Shown: positions 1-10,802 of the stretch, piece after piece | How the letters are laid out: every line of letters begins with the position of its first letter | Position numbering within the stretch: position 1 is the stretch's first letter | Translations under genes and position numbers: made by a program | Source: Ophioceras dolichostomum | Taxonomy: Eukaryota; Ascomycota; Sordariomycetes; Magnaporthales; Ophioceraceae | NCBI GenBank assembly: GCA_003049485.1 | Contig: PYST01000055.1 | Span: 87,736 to 151,735, forward strand | Direction of reading: 5' to 3' | Length of the DNA: 64,000 nt | Notes under the pieces: model-generated | What the model was told of the DNA's origin: nothing | Seen by the model: only the letters and a program-made list of their open reading frames with translations | Databases searched by the model: none

Positions 1-426
1 GAACATGGTGGCTAGCGTGCCGGCGTCGCACCAGTCCCAGACGAGGTAACGCTGCGCCGGCTGCAGGCCCGAAGCGCTGGCCTTGCTCTTGCCCTTGGCG
101 GCAGAGGCGGAGGAGCCGGCCGCGGCCGCGGAAGGCGGGCTGGGTACACGCATGACCCCGGCGATGGACAGCAGGTTCTCGTGGTTCAGGAGGTTCATCA
201 GCATCTCACCCACCCCTCCGGCTCCTTCGGGCTGGTCGATCGTCTCCAGGAGCCAGTCGGGCTTGCCCTTGCCGTCCCCGACCTCTCCCACCAAGAGCTC
301 GCCGTCACTCGCCCGTCTCACCAGCATAAGACGGCGGTTTTCCTCGTTCCCCGTCCCGAGCCCATCGTCTAGGAACTTGACGATGGAAAGATCATCCCGC
401 CCCTCCACAATTGTGCTGGTCGCCAT
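1..426 (-). CDS. N-terminus of a protein-kinase-like protein (runs off the window)
   Basis: An open frame of 142 codons starts at the ATG whose complement is 424-426 and continues past position 1 without a stop, so only the N-terminus is visible. It reads MATSTIVEGRDDLSIV, then an acidic and Gly-rich stretch, then an Ala/Ser-rich linker (about residues 95-120), then RYLVWDWCDAGTLATMF. The last segment resembles the hinge of a protein kinase domain (aromatic/hydrophobic strand, D/C-D-A-G, Leu), as in fungal kinase-like proteins whose glycine loop is poorly conserved. The Ala/Ser/Lys-rich segment would be an insertion between early strands. The catalytic loop lies outside the window, so activity cannot be judged. 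No intron is needed in the visible part. The kinase assignment is inference from one motif. Confidence 0.6.
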   Translation of the reverse strand, partial: MATSTIVEGRDDLSIVKFLDDGLGTGNEENRRLMLVRRASDGELLVGEVGDGKGKPDWLLETIDQPEGAGGVGEMLMNLLNHENLLSIAGVMRVPSPPSAAAAGSSASAAKGKSKASASGLQPAQRYLVWDWCDAGTLATMF

Positions 427-3076
427 ATGGTGCGATGTGGATTCGGGTGTCGGTGGTCGTTCAATAGTGCTTTTCTTGAGTCTTCGTCTGGCTGTCGCCC
501 GTTTGACACCTTTCGTCTTTTCGTTGCAGGACAAGTGTTCGCGACGAAATATTGAGGACTCGGTTTTGGAAGCACGGAGTCGGGGTGCACACCGTTTGCG
601 TACGCCAGATCGATTTTTTTTTTTTTTTTGCTAATGACGCCTTGGAATGCTTACGGCCGCAGCAACGCGACATCCCTTTAGTCCGCCATTCCACATTCTT
701 CGGCCATCGCTCTCTCCGTTTGCCGTTCATAGGTATCATTCTTTGTTTTTTATTGTCAGACCAATGCCAGTCATTCCCCATTTCCGTCGTCGCTTGTCAT
801 TTTCTCTGGCCCCAATTTCATATTCTCCATCTTTTCTCGTTTATCTCTATTCTCACTACCTACGTCCTGCGGAACTGGCAAGGGGATGAACTGGGAGGGG
901 AGAATCTAGTGAAGGACAATCAGCAGAGTGTGTGGTGTGTGGGAAACGGTGTCGTCCCATAGAAGTCGCTGAGTGCACGAGTACCGTACCATCATCACTC
1001 ACGAGGAGGGAGGGCTGATCGTGTCGAGGTGGCCTGCTTCTGAGGGCAAGTTTAAGAGACCGGTCGACTCTCCCTTCCCTCCCTTTCCAAACCAACCCGA
1101 CACCGGCAATTTGTCATTCTCGACAATGCCAAGGGCGCTATCTATATGTACTGTGGTACATTCCTCTTTCCTGACATCATTCAAGAGGTCCTGGTGCGGC
1201 TATACCGTCCAGGGTCCGCGACGCGCGCTCTGACAGGCTAGCGCTGCGATCTACGAGCCCATGCATTCCTTCCACTTCTGCCCCTTTCAACATCCTTCCC
1301 CTGGCCCGAAACTGTTTTGTCCGAAAGAGCGTGGATTTTCGGCCGACGAGCCTGGTCTCGTCGTGACAGTCGGGCATTTCATCGGACATTTTCTTTCGGT
1401 TTCTCCCTGGCCGCCCCCCTGGATGCAGTGTGTCACGGAGGATGCCGCTGATAAACATTTTGATCCTGCCCTGCAGAAAAGTGTTGATGCAAAATCGATC
1501 AGATCTGTCTCGGCTCGATCGGCACCAGCGCTGTCAGAAGTGTCGGAGAAGCGCAGTAGAACAGGCATTGTCGACCGTCTTGGGTCATGTCCCTGACAGC
1601 TGTTTTTTCTCCCTCCCTCTCCCTTTGGCGAGATCGAGCGATACCCAGACCGGAGTATGTCCGCTCTGCCAAGTTTTTTGTCAAAGCAAGTAGTGTTTGT
1701 CTTGCCCTCACCTGCTGTAGACTAGCAGTGACGAGGTCAAGGCCATCGCTGTATGCGTATCGTAATGGTTTGTTAAGAGACCTTTCATCCGTCCGCCCGT
1801 TCCGAAGAACATTACCGCCAGTTCCAACTGCCTAAATGCGTGTTTACCTACCTCCTCGCCCGCCTGTCTATCTGTCTACGTCAACGTGGAGCTGTGCATT
1901 CCATAATTCATGGCCCACAGTCCGTCGCAGCTATCGAATGCATCGTGGATAACGGCCTGATATTCCTCTCGATGGAAAAGGCGCGGTTCTACATCTCAAG
2001 TACTATACAGTGTCTTTTTTCCTGATCAGGCTGGGATTGCGCCAGACAGACATGCGGACTGATAATGCATCACGCACGCACGGCAGTTGTGCACAGTGTC
2101 AACTTATTTATGTGCGTTTCTTCTTTTTCGTCCTCTCGTAAAAGTGGTTAATAAGTCGACCAAAATTGCCGTCTTGGTCCGGTTGACACCAATGATGTTT
2201 CAGCCGGTCAACCCACTAAACCAAACCAAACCTCCTACTGGAAAGGGTCCGGGGGAAATGGAGATCATAACAGAAGCCCATATTTCTAAAAGGGCACTGG
2301 GCCAGATAATCGATCGTCTATCTAGGTATGTGGCTACCTGCTGTTTGAGCGAGGCCGCATGTATCGCCGACTGTACGGAGAACTAGTAGAAGTGCTGCCG
2401 CCGCCCACGTTCTTGTTGCAACCTCCTGCACTTCTCTTTTGATCTGCATGATACCGAGCCATAACCATTTATCCCGCTTCCAGTGTAACCCACCTCCTCT
2501 TGTTTTTCCAGGCACTCCGAAGTTCTCGAAGCCTTCGAAATGCTCCGTGTGTGGGTGGGTGGGTGTGATGTGTTTGCGGTGAATTCTCCGGTTTCTGCTG
2601 AACATCGTTACCCGCTTCTACCTCCGCCTGCAGTGCAGTGGTTTGGTGAGTGAGCCAAAGTCTCCTCCTCCCAAACGGGGGGGCATTCGGATATCCGCGG
2701 GTGAATGAGAGTCTAATTCAGGTGGTCGTGTTCTTCTGCCTGTGGTAAGAGTAGTATCCCTTTGAGATCGGGTTCTTTGTCAAGAGCTTGAGCGCAACAG
2801 CGCAGTTGCAGTGCGTGCTTCCTCGTCTATTATGCGCAAGTTCGGGAGCTCGTACAGATGCGTGAGGCCAACAAAAATATGAGCTTGAAATCCCTAGGGC
2901 TCATGGCCACTTCGGGGATCACCAGAACGTTTGGCGCGGATCGGCTATGAGCGAGTGTGGCTCGTTTCTTTTTTTTCTCGAAAGCGCACTTGGGGGAATC
3001 GAAATCTTGGGAGCCACGGATATTATTGGCTAGTAGGTAGTTGTCTGATTCGATAATCGTATTTGCTTCGTCGGAC
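427..3076. other. Intergenic, 2.65 kb
   Basis: This lies between the start of the kinase-like gene and the 3' end of the ZIP gene. It contains a T-homopolymer at about 613-629 and pyrimidine-rich stretches at 680-850 and 1600-1640. Open frames on both strands are short, overlap each other and show no recognisable domain. I see no gene here. Confidence 0.5.
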
Positions 3077-4751
3077 TCATGCGAAAGCGCCGACGATGGA
3101 CATGCCAAGCGCTAGTGTGAAGTGTTAGGTTAGCCTCTCTAGTGTTTACGACGAGGGATGAGACGGGAGGCTAGATGCTCACCTCCGAGGAGGACCAGGC
3201 CGAAAGCGGAAATCTTCATTTTCTTGGTCATCACCCTATTGGCTTCCTCGGAGAGGAAGTCCTCGGCGAGAAGATCCACAAGGGCGGCATAAATCAACAA
3301 GCCGGAGGAGCTAGAGGTTGTTGCGGTGGTGGTTAGCCATCTTCCCGTTAATTAACGCGCCAGAGTGTGGCCTGAGGTTTAACTAATAAGTAAACATGAG
3401 GTCTTACATCGCGTTGAAGATGCCAACGATGATGAGGCCAAAGGCGCTGTTCGGGTCGTACGAATTTCGGGCGAGTAGTCCGATAGCCTGACCAATGGGG
3501 GCTGTGGTGCCAAAAGCAACGACGAGAAGCCATGGTCGGATGCTGCCCTTGGGATAAGGTACAGCAGCAATGCGGGAGCCAAGACCTAACCCTTCGAACA
3601 TCTGGTGGAACAGGATTGCGATGAGCAGGATCAAGAACCCGTCGACTGTGATGCTGACAGTCATGCCGACGAAGACGGAGTGGAATAGGATACCGCCCTC
3701 CAGAAGAGTGATGTTGAGAGACATCTTGCGGTACACAGCCGGGTCGACCATCTGTCCTTCCTCATCGAACCAGGGCGCCGCCTCCTTGGTGTCGATAACG
3801 GTGTTGCGCTTCCTGACCTCTGACTGGTTCACAGGCTGGTACTGTTGTTGTGACGACGCGGCCTTTATCAGGCTCATCATCTCCAGGCGCTGCCGGACGT
3901 ATTGCTCGTAGAACACGACGAACCACGGGGGCATCTCGGACTCTGGGAGGTATGGGTTCTTGGTATCTGGGTCGTCAAAGGGGTTCCGGTTCTGGTTCTG
4001 ATATTGCTCGTCCTCGTACCTGCGGAGATGATCAGTTTTCGGCCAATGATACATGATACGTGAGCGATTTGCTGTGACTTACATCTTCTGTGCCATCTTC
4101 TTCTCGAATTCCACATCGTCGGTCTGGAAGCTGGCCGCGTTGTACCTCGGAGGCCGTTGAGGGGGTGCTCTAGGGGCTTCCTCAAGGCCGGTCGGTCCGC
4201 CGTGAGAGTGACCACCCGTCTTGCTGTTCAGCCACATCTCGATAACGAAGAGGGCGAACAGAGAAGCCATCATGATGACGCCCGGCAACGGTGGATAGTC
4301 CTTGACGAAAAGATCGGGAAGGCATGGGTCGGAAAGGCTGAAGAACGCAGTCGGAAGAAGCTATTCGGACACTCAGCGGTCAGCATGAGAGTACGATAGA
4401 CCAGAACTCGAGGCGCTGCGCCTATTGAGCTACTCACATGTACAAAGGCCGTCGCGATGAGTACTCCTGTGCCGAAATGTTTGCAAGCGAAGAATACCTT
4501 GGGAGGTATCTTCATCCAGGTGACTTTCTTGGCTACGACTGGAAACCCAGCGCCGAATAACGAGGCAGCAAGGACGAGAACTATTCGCCTGTCAGTACTA
4601 CAGACTCATCCCATAGTCGTCATGGTGATCATGATGGTCTTGTTGGGAGATACTCACAAAGGCCGCCGACATGCAAAGGCAAGTCGTACTCCCCAGACGG
4701 GGCACCTCCTCCGCATTGCGGCTTCGCCTCCATTGCCTCCATTGCCTCCAT
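3077..4751 (-). CDS. ZIP-family zinc/iron transporter
   Basis: Six exons (4751-4658, 4580-4438, 4360-4083, 4019-3408, 3310-3183, 3111-3077) give 429 aa. ZIP permeases import Zn2+ (sometimes Fe/Mn) into the cytosol across the plasma membrane or out of organelles. The N-terminus METMEAMEAMEAK is a short tandem repeat. TM1 follows DLPLHVGGLF, and the TM2 region has FFACKHFGTGVLIATAFVH and LLPTAF. A variable loop carries a small His motif, KTGGHSHGG. The metal-site helices are present: HSVFVGMTVSI (TM4) and FHQMFEGLGLG (TM5). The last exon encodes only GALGMSIVGAFA. All junctions use GT-AG and restore ZIP consensus. The His loop is shorter than in many fungal plasma-membrane ZIPs, so exact location and metal are not fixed by sequence. 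It is divergent from the CDF exporter gene at 7.6 kb. Confidence 0.93.
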
Positions 4752-4899
4752 AGTCTCCAATTCAAGCCCAGGCCACCCTCTATCGACAATTAAGAAACAA
4801 GAAAGAGAAAAGAGAAAGAAGAGAACCCAAAGCGACCGGCACCATTGGAGCCGTCCCGCGGCCTCAAAAATGAAAAGAAAAAAGTCTATCAAAGATGAC

Positions 4900-4915
4900 T
4901 GACGTCCAGACGTCA
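4900..4915. promoter_or_regulatory. CRE-like inverted repeat upstream of the ZIP gene
   Basis: TGACGTC-CA-GACGTCA is a 7-bp perfect inverted repeat with a 2-bp spacer, 149 bp upstream of the ZIP start codon. Each arm contains TGACGTC, the core bound by CREB/ATF-type bZIP proteins. Sequence and position are seen directly; regulatory function is inferred. It could equally be part of the transcribed 5' leader. Confidence 0.35.
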
Positions 4916-5159
4916 ACGAAAAGAAAGAAAAGAACAAGACTCAAATAAAGAAAGTATACGACCAAACCATGGAGACGGAAGGCCCAGCAAATATCATGCC
5001 GAGAATAAAAAGTTCGGAAAGATCTTCTGCTTTAATACTTGGCGCAGCTATCAACCTCCCAACTTTTCATCATTCTTCGACCCCTTTCTCAAAGGGCAAG
5101 AATATCCGCGATGGCATGGGCGCTCCCGTAGAGATCGGAACAGGTAGGACATAGATGAA

Positions 5160-5594
5160 TCAAGGAAAGGAGGCCAGGAGATCATCTAAGTGATATGATG
5201 TCGACGGATAGATGCCCGGCAGACACAACAAACACCCACTGACAGCACAGGGATAGGGGATAGAGACAGGGGACCATGCGGGATAGAGTCCGGGGTCCCT
5301 GTGGTCTACGACGTGTTGTGTGAGTTGTTGACTACACACTACGCGCATAGGCGTAGCTGAGAACGGCACAAGTGGCAAGCCAGCCGGCGTGTCATCCCGG
5401 TCAACGGCGTTAAAACTTACGTGACTGGCAAAGACCTGCGAGCAAAGAAAGTTTTGGCTGAACTCAGCTTCATCGTCAGCTTCATCATAAGGCTTGGCAT
5501 CGAAGGTTCCCACAAGGTGCCGCTTTGACCCGGACTCACTAACAGACTTGGAAACATAACAGACCCAGCATGCAAGGAGAAAGAAGTAATCCAT
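5160..5594 (-). CDS. Weak candidate: small protein with hydrophobic N-terminus
   Basis: An ATG-initiated 144-codon frame begins MDYFFLLACWVCYVSKSVS, which could be a signal peptide or membrane anchor. An acidic stretch (KPYDEADDEAE) and a Cys-containing tail follow. A possible GT donor (GTCTTTGCC) lies about 65 codons in, so the true product could be shorter. I recognise no family. It sits inside the ZIP/CDF promoter region, which argues against a real gene. It is listed only because its N-terminus is unlike a random reading frame. Confidence 0.15.
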   Translation of the reverse strand: MDYFFLLACWVCYVSKSVSESGSKRHLVGTFDAKPYDEADDEAEFSQNFLCSQVFASHVSFNAVDRDDTPAGLPLVPFSATPMRVVCSQQLTQHVVDHRDPGLYPAWSPVSIPYPCAVSGCLLCLPGIYPSTSYHLDDLLASFP

Positions 5595-7638
5595 TCATGG
5601 AAAGGTGCAGGTGGTATGATTGCCTCTAGCGCCCTGTACTACGAATACAATGACGCCCGCCACGAGTAAGTATGTTACCCCACCATGACCCCTATGACAG
5701 AGACAACCTCGGTGAAAGGACGACGTGTCGGCGAGGCTACGACACCTGGGGTCGGACCCCTCTTGCAAACGCCAAGCATCCACTCAGAAGTCCAACATTT
5801 CAAATCGCAGCTGGAAGGAGGTTGCATTCCGAAGAAGCTGTGAAACTACGAGGACCCACGACGAGCCATGGTCGGATGGCCTCGAGGACGGAGAATATCA
5901 TGTAGGGCTCATTGACAGTCGCCAATCGGGAGCTAGCTCCCAGCCTCAAAGCCAAAAGGACGACGGGGAATAAGGGGGGGCAAGCGGGTAAAGTTTCGCG
6001 GGACACGGGGGCGGCTACATGTAAGCTTGAAGAGTGGCCCCAACGGGCACCAGGAACGTCATGATGCAACAGAGCACGACCTTGGACTTAGTCGTCCCTT
6101 TTTTCAGGGCTTCCAGGGCAGCAGGGCAGCGGGGCAGGTCTCAAGGTCTCAATTCTGGTTGACTCGGAATCCTAGTTGGGGAGGCAAGGGTAGGCCGTGA
6201 TTGGGTCGATCAGGCCTGGTGAGACCCGATCAGCATCAACTGCTGCTGGGTTTCTGCTGAGTATTCCATGAGTAAACAGGCAACAGAACCGCCGAAGGCC
6301 GCCGATGCATTTGAAGAGAACAACACCAGGTCTGCCTCAGAACTTGAGATCGTCTTCTTGGCAGGCGCCGTGTGTGCGTGCGTCGCTGAAAGCATCCCAA
6401 AGCAGAAGGCGGCTCTCAGCCGTTCCGGCTGGTTGAAACCAAGCGCCAAGGCCAATCGGGGCACTTGCCCCCACAAACGCGCACCCAACCCCACCATGAT
6501 GAAGTATAACACCCTATTGGCCAGTCTGCCCACTGTAATCACCCAAGCTCGGAGCCCTTTCCCCCCTACAAAACCAACTACCGGCTGCCGGTGCCCGACT
6601 AGTCGAAGGGAAAAGGCGAGAGGCGAGATGCGAGATGGCACACGACCGCCACATGGGAGGTGGTATTCTAGAACAAACGCCAAGCGGTTTGATATCCGCC
6701 AAAGCTGGTACCTGAGGAGTCAAAGCCGCTGCCGGCCGAGGGACCTTCCCTCTACGGAGGATCTAACCCGACGCACACACATTTAGCATACCAGTGCTAC
6801 TACTGCAGGACTACTGCCGGACTACTGCGGGACGTTGGGCGTAGAGAGGGGAGCCCTAAAGAACAACTAACTCCGTCCCTATGAGGGTCCCGAAATGCCA
6901 CACGTGCCCACAACTGTGTGGAGAGGTATTTCGGTATTTCGCAAGAACTGCAGAACCCCGCGCGCCAATGACCAAATTCTTGTTAGTCAACAGAATGAGG
7001 AATGGGGATCCTCGCAAGAAGCGTCCATAATACCTTGCCTGATAGCTATCGCTCGCCCAGTCACACGCTCACAAGTTGGGTGGCGAGTGGCCGGAAGAGC
7101 CGACCGGCTAGTCTTGCCCGGCTAGTCTTGCCTCTCGATGTCTCCCTCGCTACCCCGCTCTCCCTGTCTGATGCTCGCCAATCTGCTGCACAACCCTGCC
7201 CCCAGCCCGGCTAGAGTTGATGTTTTTTACTTTTGATGAATAGCCAAATAGCGTTGTATCAGCGATGACAACCTGCGTTTTGGAACCCATCTTTGCTGCC
7301 AAAAGACGGTGGCGAGAGACCGAACGCAGCGAATGGAGACGAATCCCCCTGAACCTTCTGTGCCCTTTTTGCATTGATGAAGCAGTGTCTGTAGCCAACT
7401 GTGCAAGAAAAATGGTCATCACGAACGCACTAAGGGGTTGCCTACCTCACCTTCCTTCCCCCTTGGAGGCCTGCCAAGTCTCGCGTGCGCCAAGGGAAGA
7501 GCGGTCCACGGGTTCAGGCATTAAAGATAAAGACAGGCTCGATTTTCCTTTCCTCTTCTTCTCAACGAGAAGCGTTCTAAAGACTTGATTTTCATAATTC
7601 CATCCAACAGCAGACAACATCCCCCCTCATACGCCGAG

Positions 7639-10208
7639 ATGTCGAGCAAAGACTTTTCGGGAAAACCTTCCAGTCCGGCTGGTACGTCTTTCTCCCACGT
7701 TCTTGTTACAGAACTTCAGATGTGTGTTTCGACCCTCGGAACAACGTCGGCTCTCCATTTTCCTTCCCTGAGGACTGTTAGGCAATTCGCCTAAGAGACA
7801 ACAGAGGAAAAAAGAGTGCATTTTACGCGTGCATGCGTGGCCTTCTCCTCCTTTGACGAGACGGTGCCTCTCCGAACCGGGCCGACTGTGAAGGTCGAGT
7901 TTTTGCTGACGTTGAGGAATGCGGACAGAAGACTCCAATGAAGAGGCATCCATTCAGATAACCCCTGCGGATGTGGGAAGCCCCGCTGCTCGGCCGACCT
8001 CTGATCCTGTCGCCGGCAACAATGCGGGCTCTGATGACACCTCGCCCGACATTGCGATGTCGACGCGAGCAGACAGTTCCGGCCTGGCCGATCCGATGGA
8101 CCTCGGGCGCCACCGCCGGAGCAACGTCACTCGGCGGCAGATGAAGATTGACCATCCCAAGGGCAACAAGAAGGCCCTCAAGAAGTTCTACACGAGACAG
8201 AACCATCTCATCGACCAGTAAGCAAGCTAGCTAGCTAGCCTCACCAAAAGTGATGGGAGAGAACAACTCTAGCGGTCTCGCCTTATCCACTATGACTAAG
8301 ATACTTACCTCTTCTGGCGTACAAAAGGTTCCTCGGCGCAGAAGATGAGGAGCGTCTAACCACAGCAGAAGACATCCGCGTGGCACCAAAGATCAAGTTT
8401 GCAGTCAACGCCTCCTTCATCGTCAACTTCTGCCTCTTCGTCATCCAGCTATACGCTGCCATCTCTACCGGATCCTTGGCTGTACGTCTGATCGTCCTTG
8501 GCTCCTTCACCCAGAAAGCTTTGAAGATAAACATAGAAGCCGTGTTGACTCTCATCCCCTTGCTTTGCCCCTTTCACTTGATATAGCTATTTGCAACAGC
8601 TGCCGATGCCTTTGTTAGTCTCATCCTTTTTCCTAGGTCCTCCCCTCGTAAACCTCCAGAGAAGGCGGAAACGCCAAGTCGTTCTCTCCCCAACTGAGAT
8701 TCTGATGACTCTGATGATGAGCGTGATGACGATCGTATGAGAAAAAAATGTTGACCGGAAGTAATCCTGCCCTGTAGATGGACCTCGTCTCCTCTTTCGT
8801 GATGCTCATCACATCCAGGCTCGCAGCCAGGCCGAGCATATACAAGTATCCTGTGGTCAGTAGTTCCCACCGGCCATGTCTACCCCCCATGAGACGCCAA
8901 GAAGTAGTCCTCCTCTGACGCCCGGACTTTGTCAAATAGGGACGAACAAGGATCGAAACTATGGGAGTCATCCTGTTCTGCGCCCTCATGACCACGGTGG
9001 CCATTCAGCTTCTGGTAAGTCCGATGATCCCTAATCATCAGTCCCTATTCCTAGCCAGAGCACTACCTACCCACCTAGGAGAACAACGCGAAGTCTAACA
9101 CACAGGTATCATGCGCATCTAGATCGAGTCTGGTCGAAGCCTCGGAGCCGGCGAACACGACGCGGGCGAGCTTCAGCTCATCCCAATCATCTTCATCGGC
9201 ATAGCCAGTAAGTTCAACGATCCCCGCCGCACCTGCCCAGCTTTGCTTGGCGTAGCGAAGAGAGTGCTGCCGTACCTCGTCTGACACTTGGGCACCTTCA
9301 TTCAGTCTTCGCCAAGGGGAGCTTGATGGTCTACTGTTTCTTCTACAGGAAGTACCCATCAGTCCATGTCTTCTTCGTAAGTGACGCCACCCCAACGTCT
9401 TCACAATCCACTCATCCCCAAGGCCTCGATATGCGGACCGAGCCCTCTTGAAACAGGGGGCAGAAGCCTTACCCGTCTAACGCATGGACTGCCAACATAG
9501 ATCGACCACCGCAACGATATCGCCGTCAACGCGTTCGGTCTGATCATGTCCATCATCGGCAACCGCGTTATATGGTACCTAGACCCGATCGGTGCCATCC
9601 TCATCGCCCTGATCATCCTGTTTTCGTGGGTGACCAACGCGTTCGAGCATGTGTGGCTCCTCGTCGGCAAGTCGGCGCCCAGGGAGTTCATCTCCAAGCT
9701 CATCTACATGTCCATGACGCACGACGACCAGATTCTCAAAGTAGATACGGTAAGCGAAGCCAGAAGAAACCGCCCCCTCCCCGTTCCATCCCACAGAACC
9801 ATCCGTGAGCTACTGGGCCACGTCAAGCGTCACTCATTTGAGCAAACCCGGAGAAAAAAAAACAGAATACCGCTTGCTAACACAAGGGTACCACACACGA
9901 ACAAACAGTGCCGAGCGTACCACGCCGGACAAAAGTACTACGTCGAAGTCGACATCGTCATGGACGACGAGACGCCGCTCAGGACGTCCCACGACATCAG
10001 CCAGGCGCTCCAGAGGAAGCTGGAGGGCCTCGCTGACGTCGAGAGGGCGTTCGTGCACGTAGACTACGAGCACGAGCACGACGTGCACGAGGAGCACAAG
10101 CCGCTGTACGAGAAGAAGGACAAGTCTGCCTCCACTAAGAAGAGTCTGCGGGAGATCCTCCTGGGCGCAAAGAAAGAAGGGTCCCAGGCCGCCGCAGCGG
10201 GGTCATGA
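7639..10208 (+). CDS. Cation diffusion facilitator (Mn-type CDF metal exporter)
   Basis: Ten exons (7639-7681, 7917-8217, 8328-8481, 8587-8613, 8778-8855, 8940-9014, 9123-9207, 9306-9376, 9501-9749, 9909-10208) give about 460 aa. CDF proteins exchange H+ for divalent metal, moving it out of the cytosol into organelles or out of the cell. A soluble N-terminus of about 120 residues precedes TM1 (KIKFAVNASFIVNF). TM2 carries ADAFMD and TM5 carries DHRND. Both metal-site motifs are therefore DxxxD, the pattern described for Mn-CDFs, rather than the HxxxD of Zn-CDFs. The cytosolic domain (KYYVEVDIVMDDET, FVHVDYEHEHDVHEEH) is His/Asp-rich. The start is the ATG at 7639, because its 14-codon exon splices in frame. 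Exon 2 has two in-frame acceptors, at 7917 and 7929. Exon 4 is only 27 nt. Confidence 0.92.
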
Positions 10209-10802
10209 CAGTAGTATAGGTATTAAAGAGAGAGAGCATTGGGACGCTAGGGATAAAAGATGAAGGGTTGATTATACTTGTATTTGGAAGCAAACAGGTT
10301 CAGGTTCGGGGGAGGATGAAAAATCGATGTACAGTAAGCCAGTAGTTAAACAATGGGACCGATCAAAAATGTGCGCCATCAGTGAAAAGGGCATCCGGTT
10401 GAGAGCGGACTTTATCATCGCAAGAACCACGCAAACGAATAAAAACCTCTTCGAAACTACCCGAATTGGGAAAAAGGATCCATGAGTGAGGTTATTCAGA
10501 GCCCACGGAGACCGGGTAGACTGGGACCCCGAGCCGAAGGGTGCCGGACCCAAGCAGCTGGCTTGGGCTCAATTCGTGTGGCTCGCCAAGCTCCCTGATG
10601 AGCATCACGCCACATCCCATTCGACAGAAAAAATATGGGCCCCTGGAAAACCGACCGACCCACCCCGGCATGGCCTGACGGAGGGAAGCTCTTTCAAATA
10701 TCGTCGAGGTGCCACGCGATGTGTAAACCAGCTCACTTTTCGTGAGAACAACAACCCGCGAAGGAGGAGAAAAAAGCCATTGAAGGGCCCTCCGCTTCAA
10801 AG
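10209..10802. other. Intergenic, 594 bp (CDF 3' end to COX15 start)
   Basis: Same-strand spacer holding the CDF 3' UTR and the COX15 promoter and leader. An AG-rich run follows the CDF stop (10227-10235). No conserved element was recognised. Confidence 0.5.

Larger units (their letters stand above)
4752..7638. other. Divergent intergenic region between ZIP and CDF genes, 2.9 kb
   Basis: This is the shared upstream region of two divergently transcribed metal transporters. A purine-rich tract on the + strand (about 4795-4960) sits just upstream of the ZIP start and probably covers its leader and promoter. A CRE-like inverted repeat is at 4900-4915. Other open frames, including one pair at 6210-6786, show no recognisable domain. 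One weak small-ORF candidate (5160-5594) is listed separately. Confidence 0.5.
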
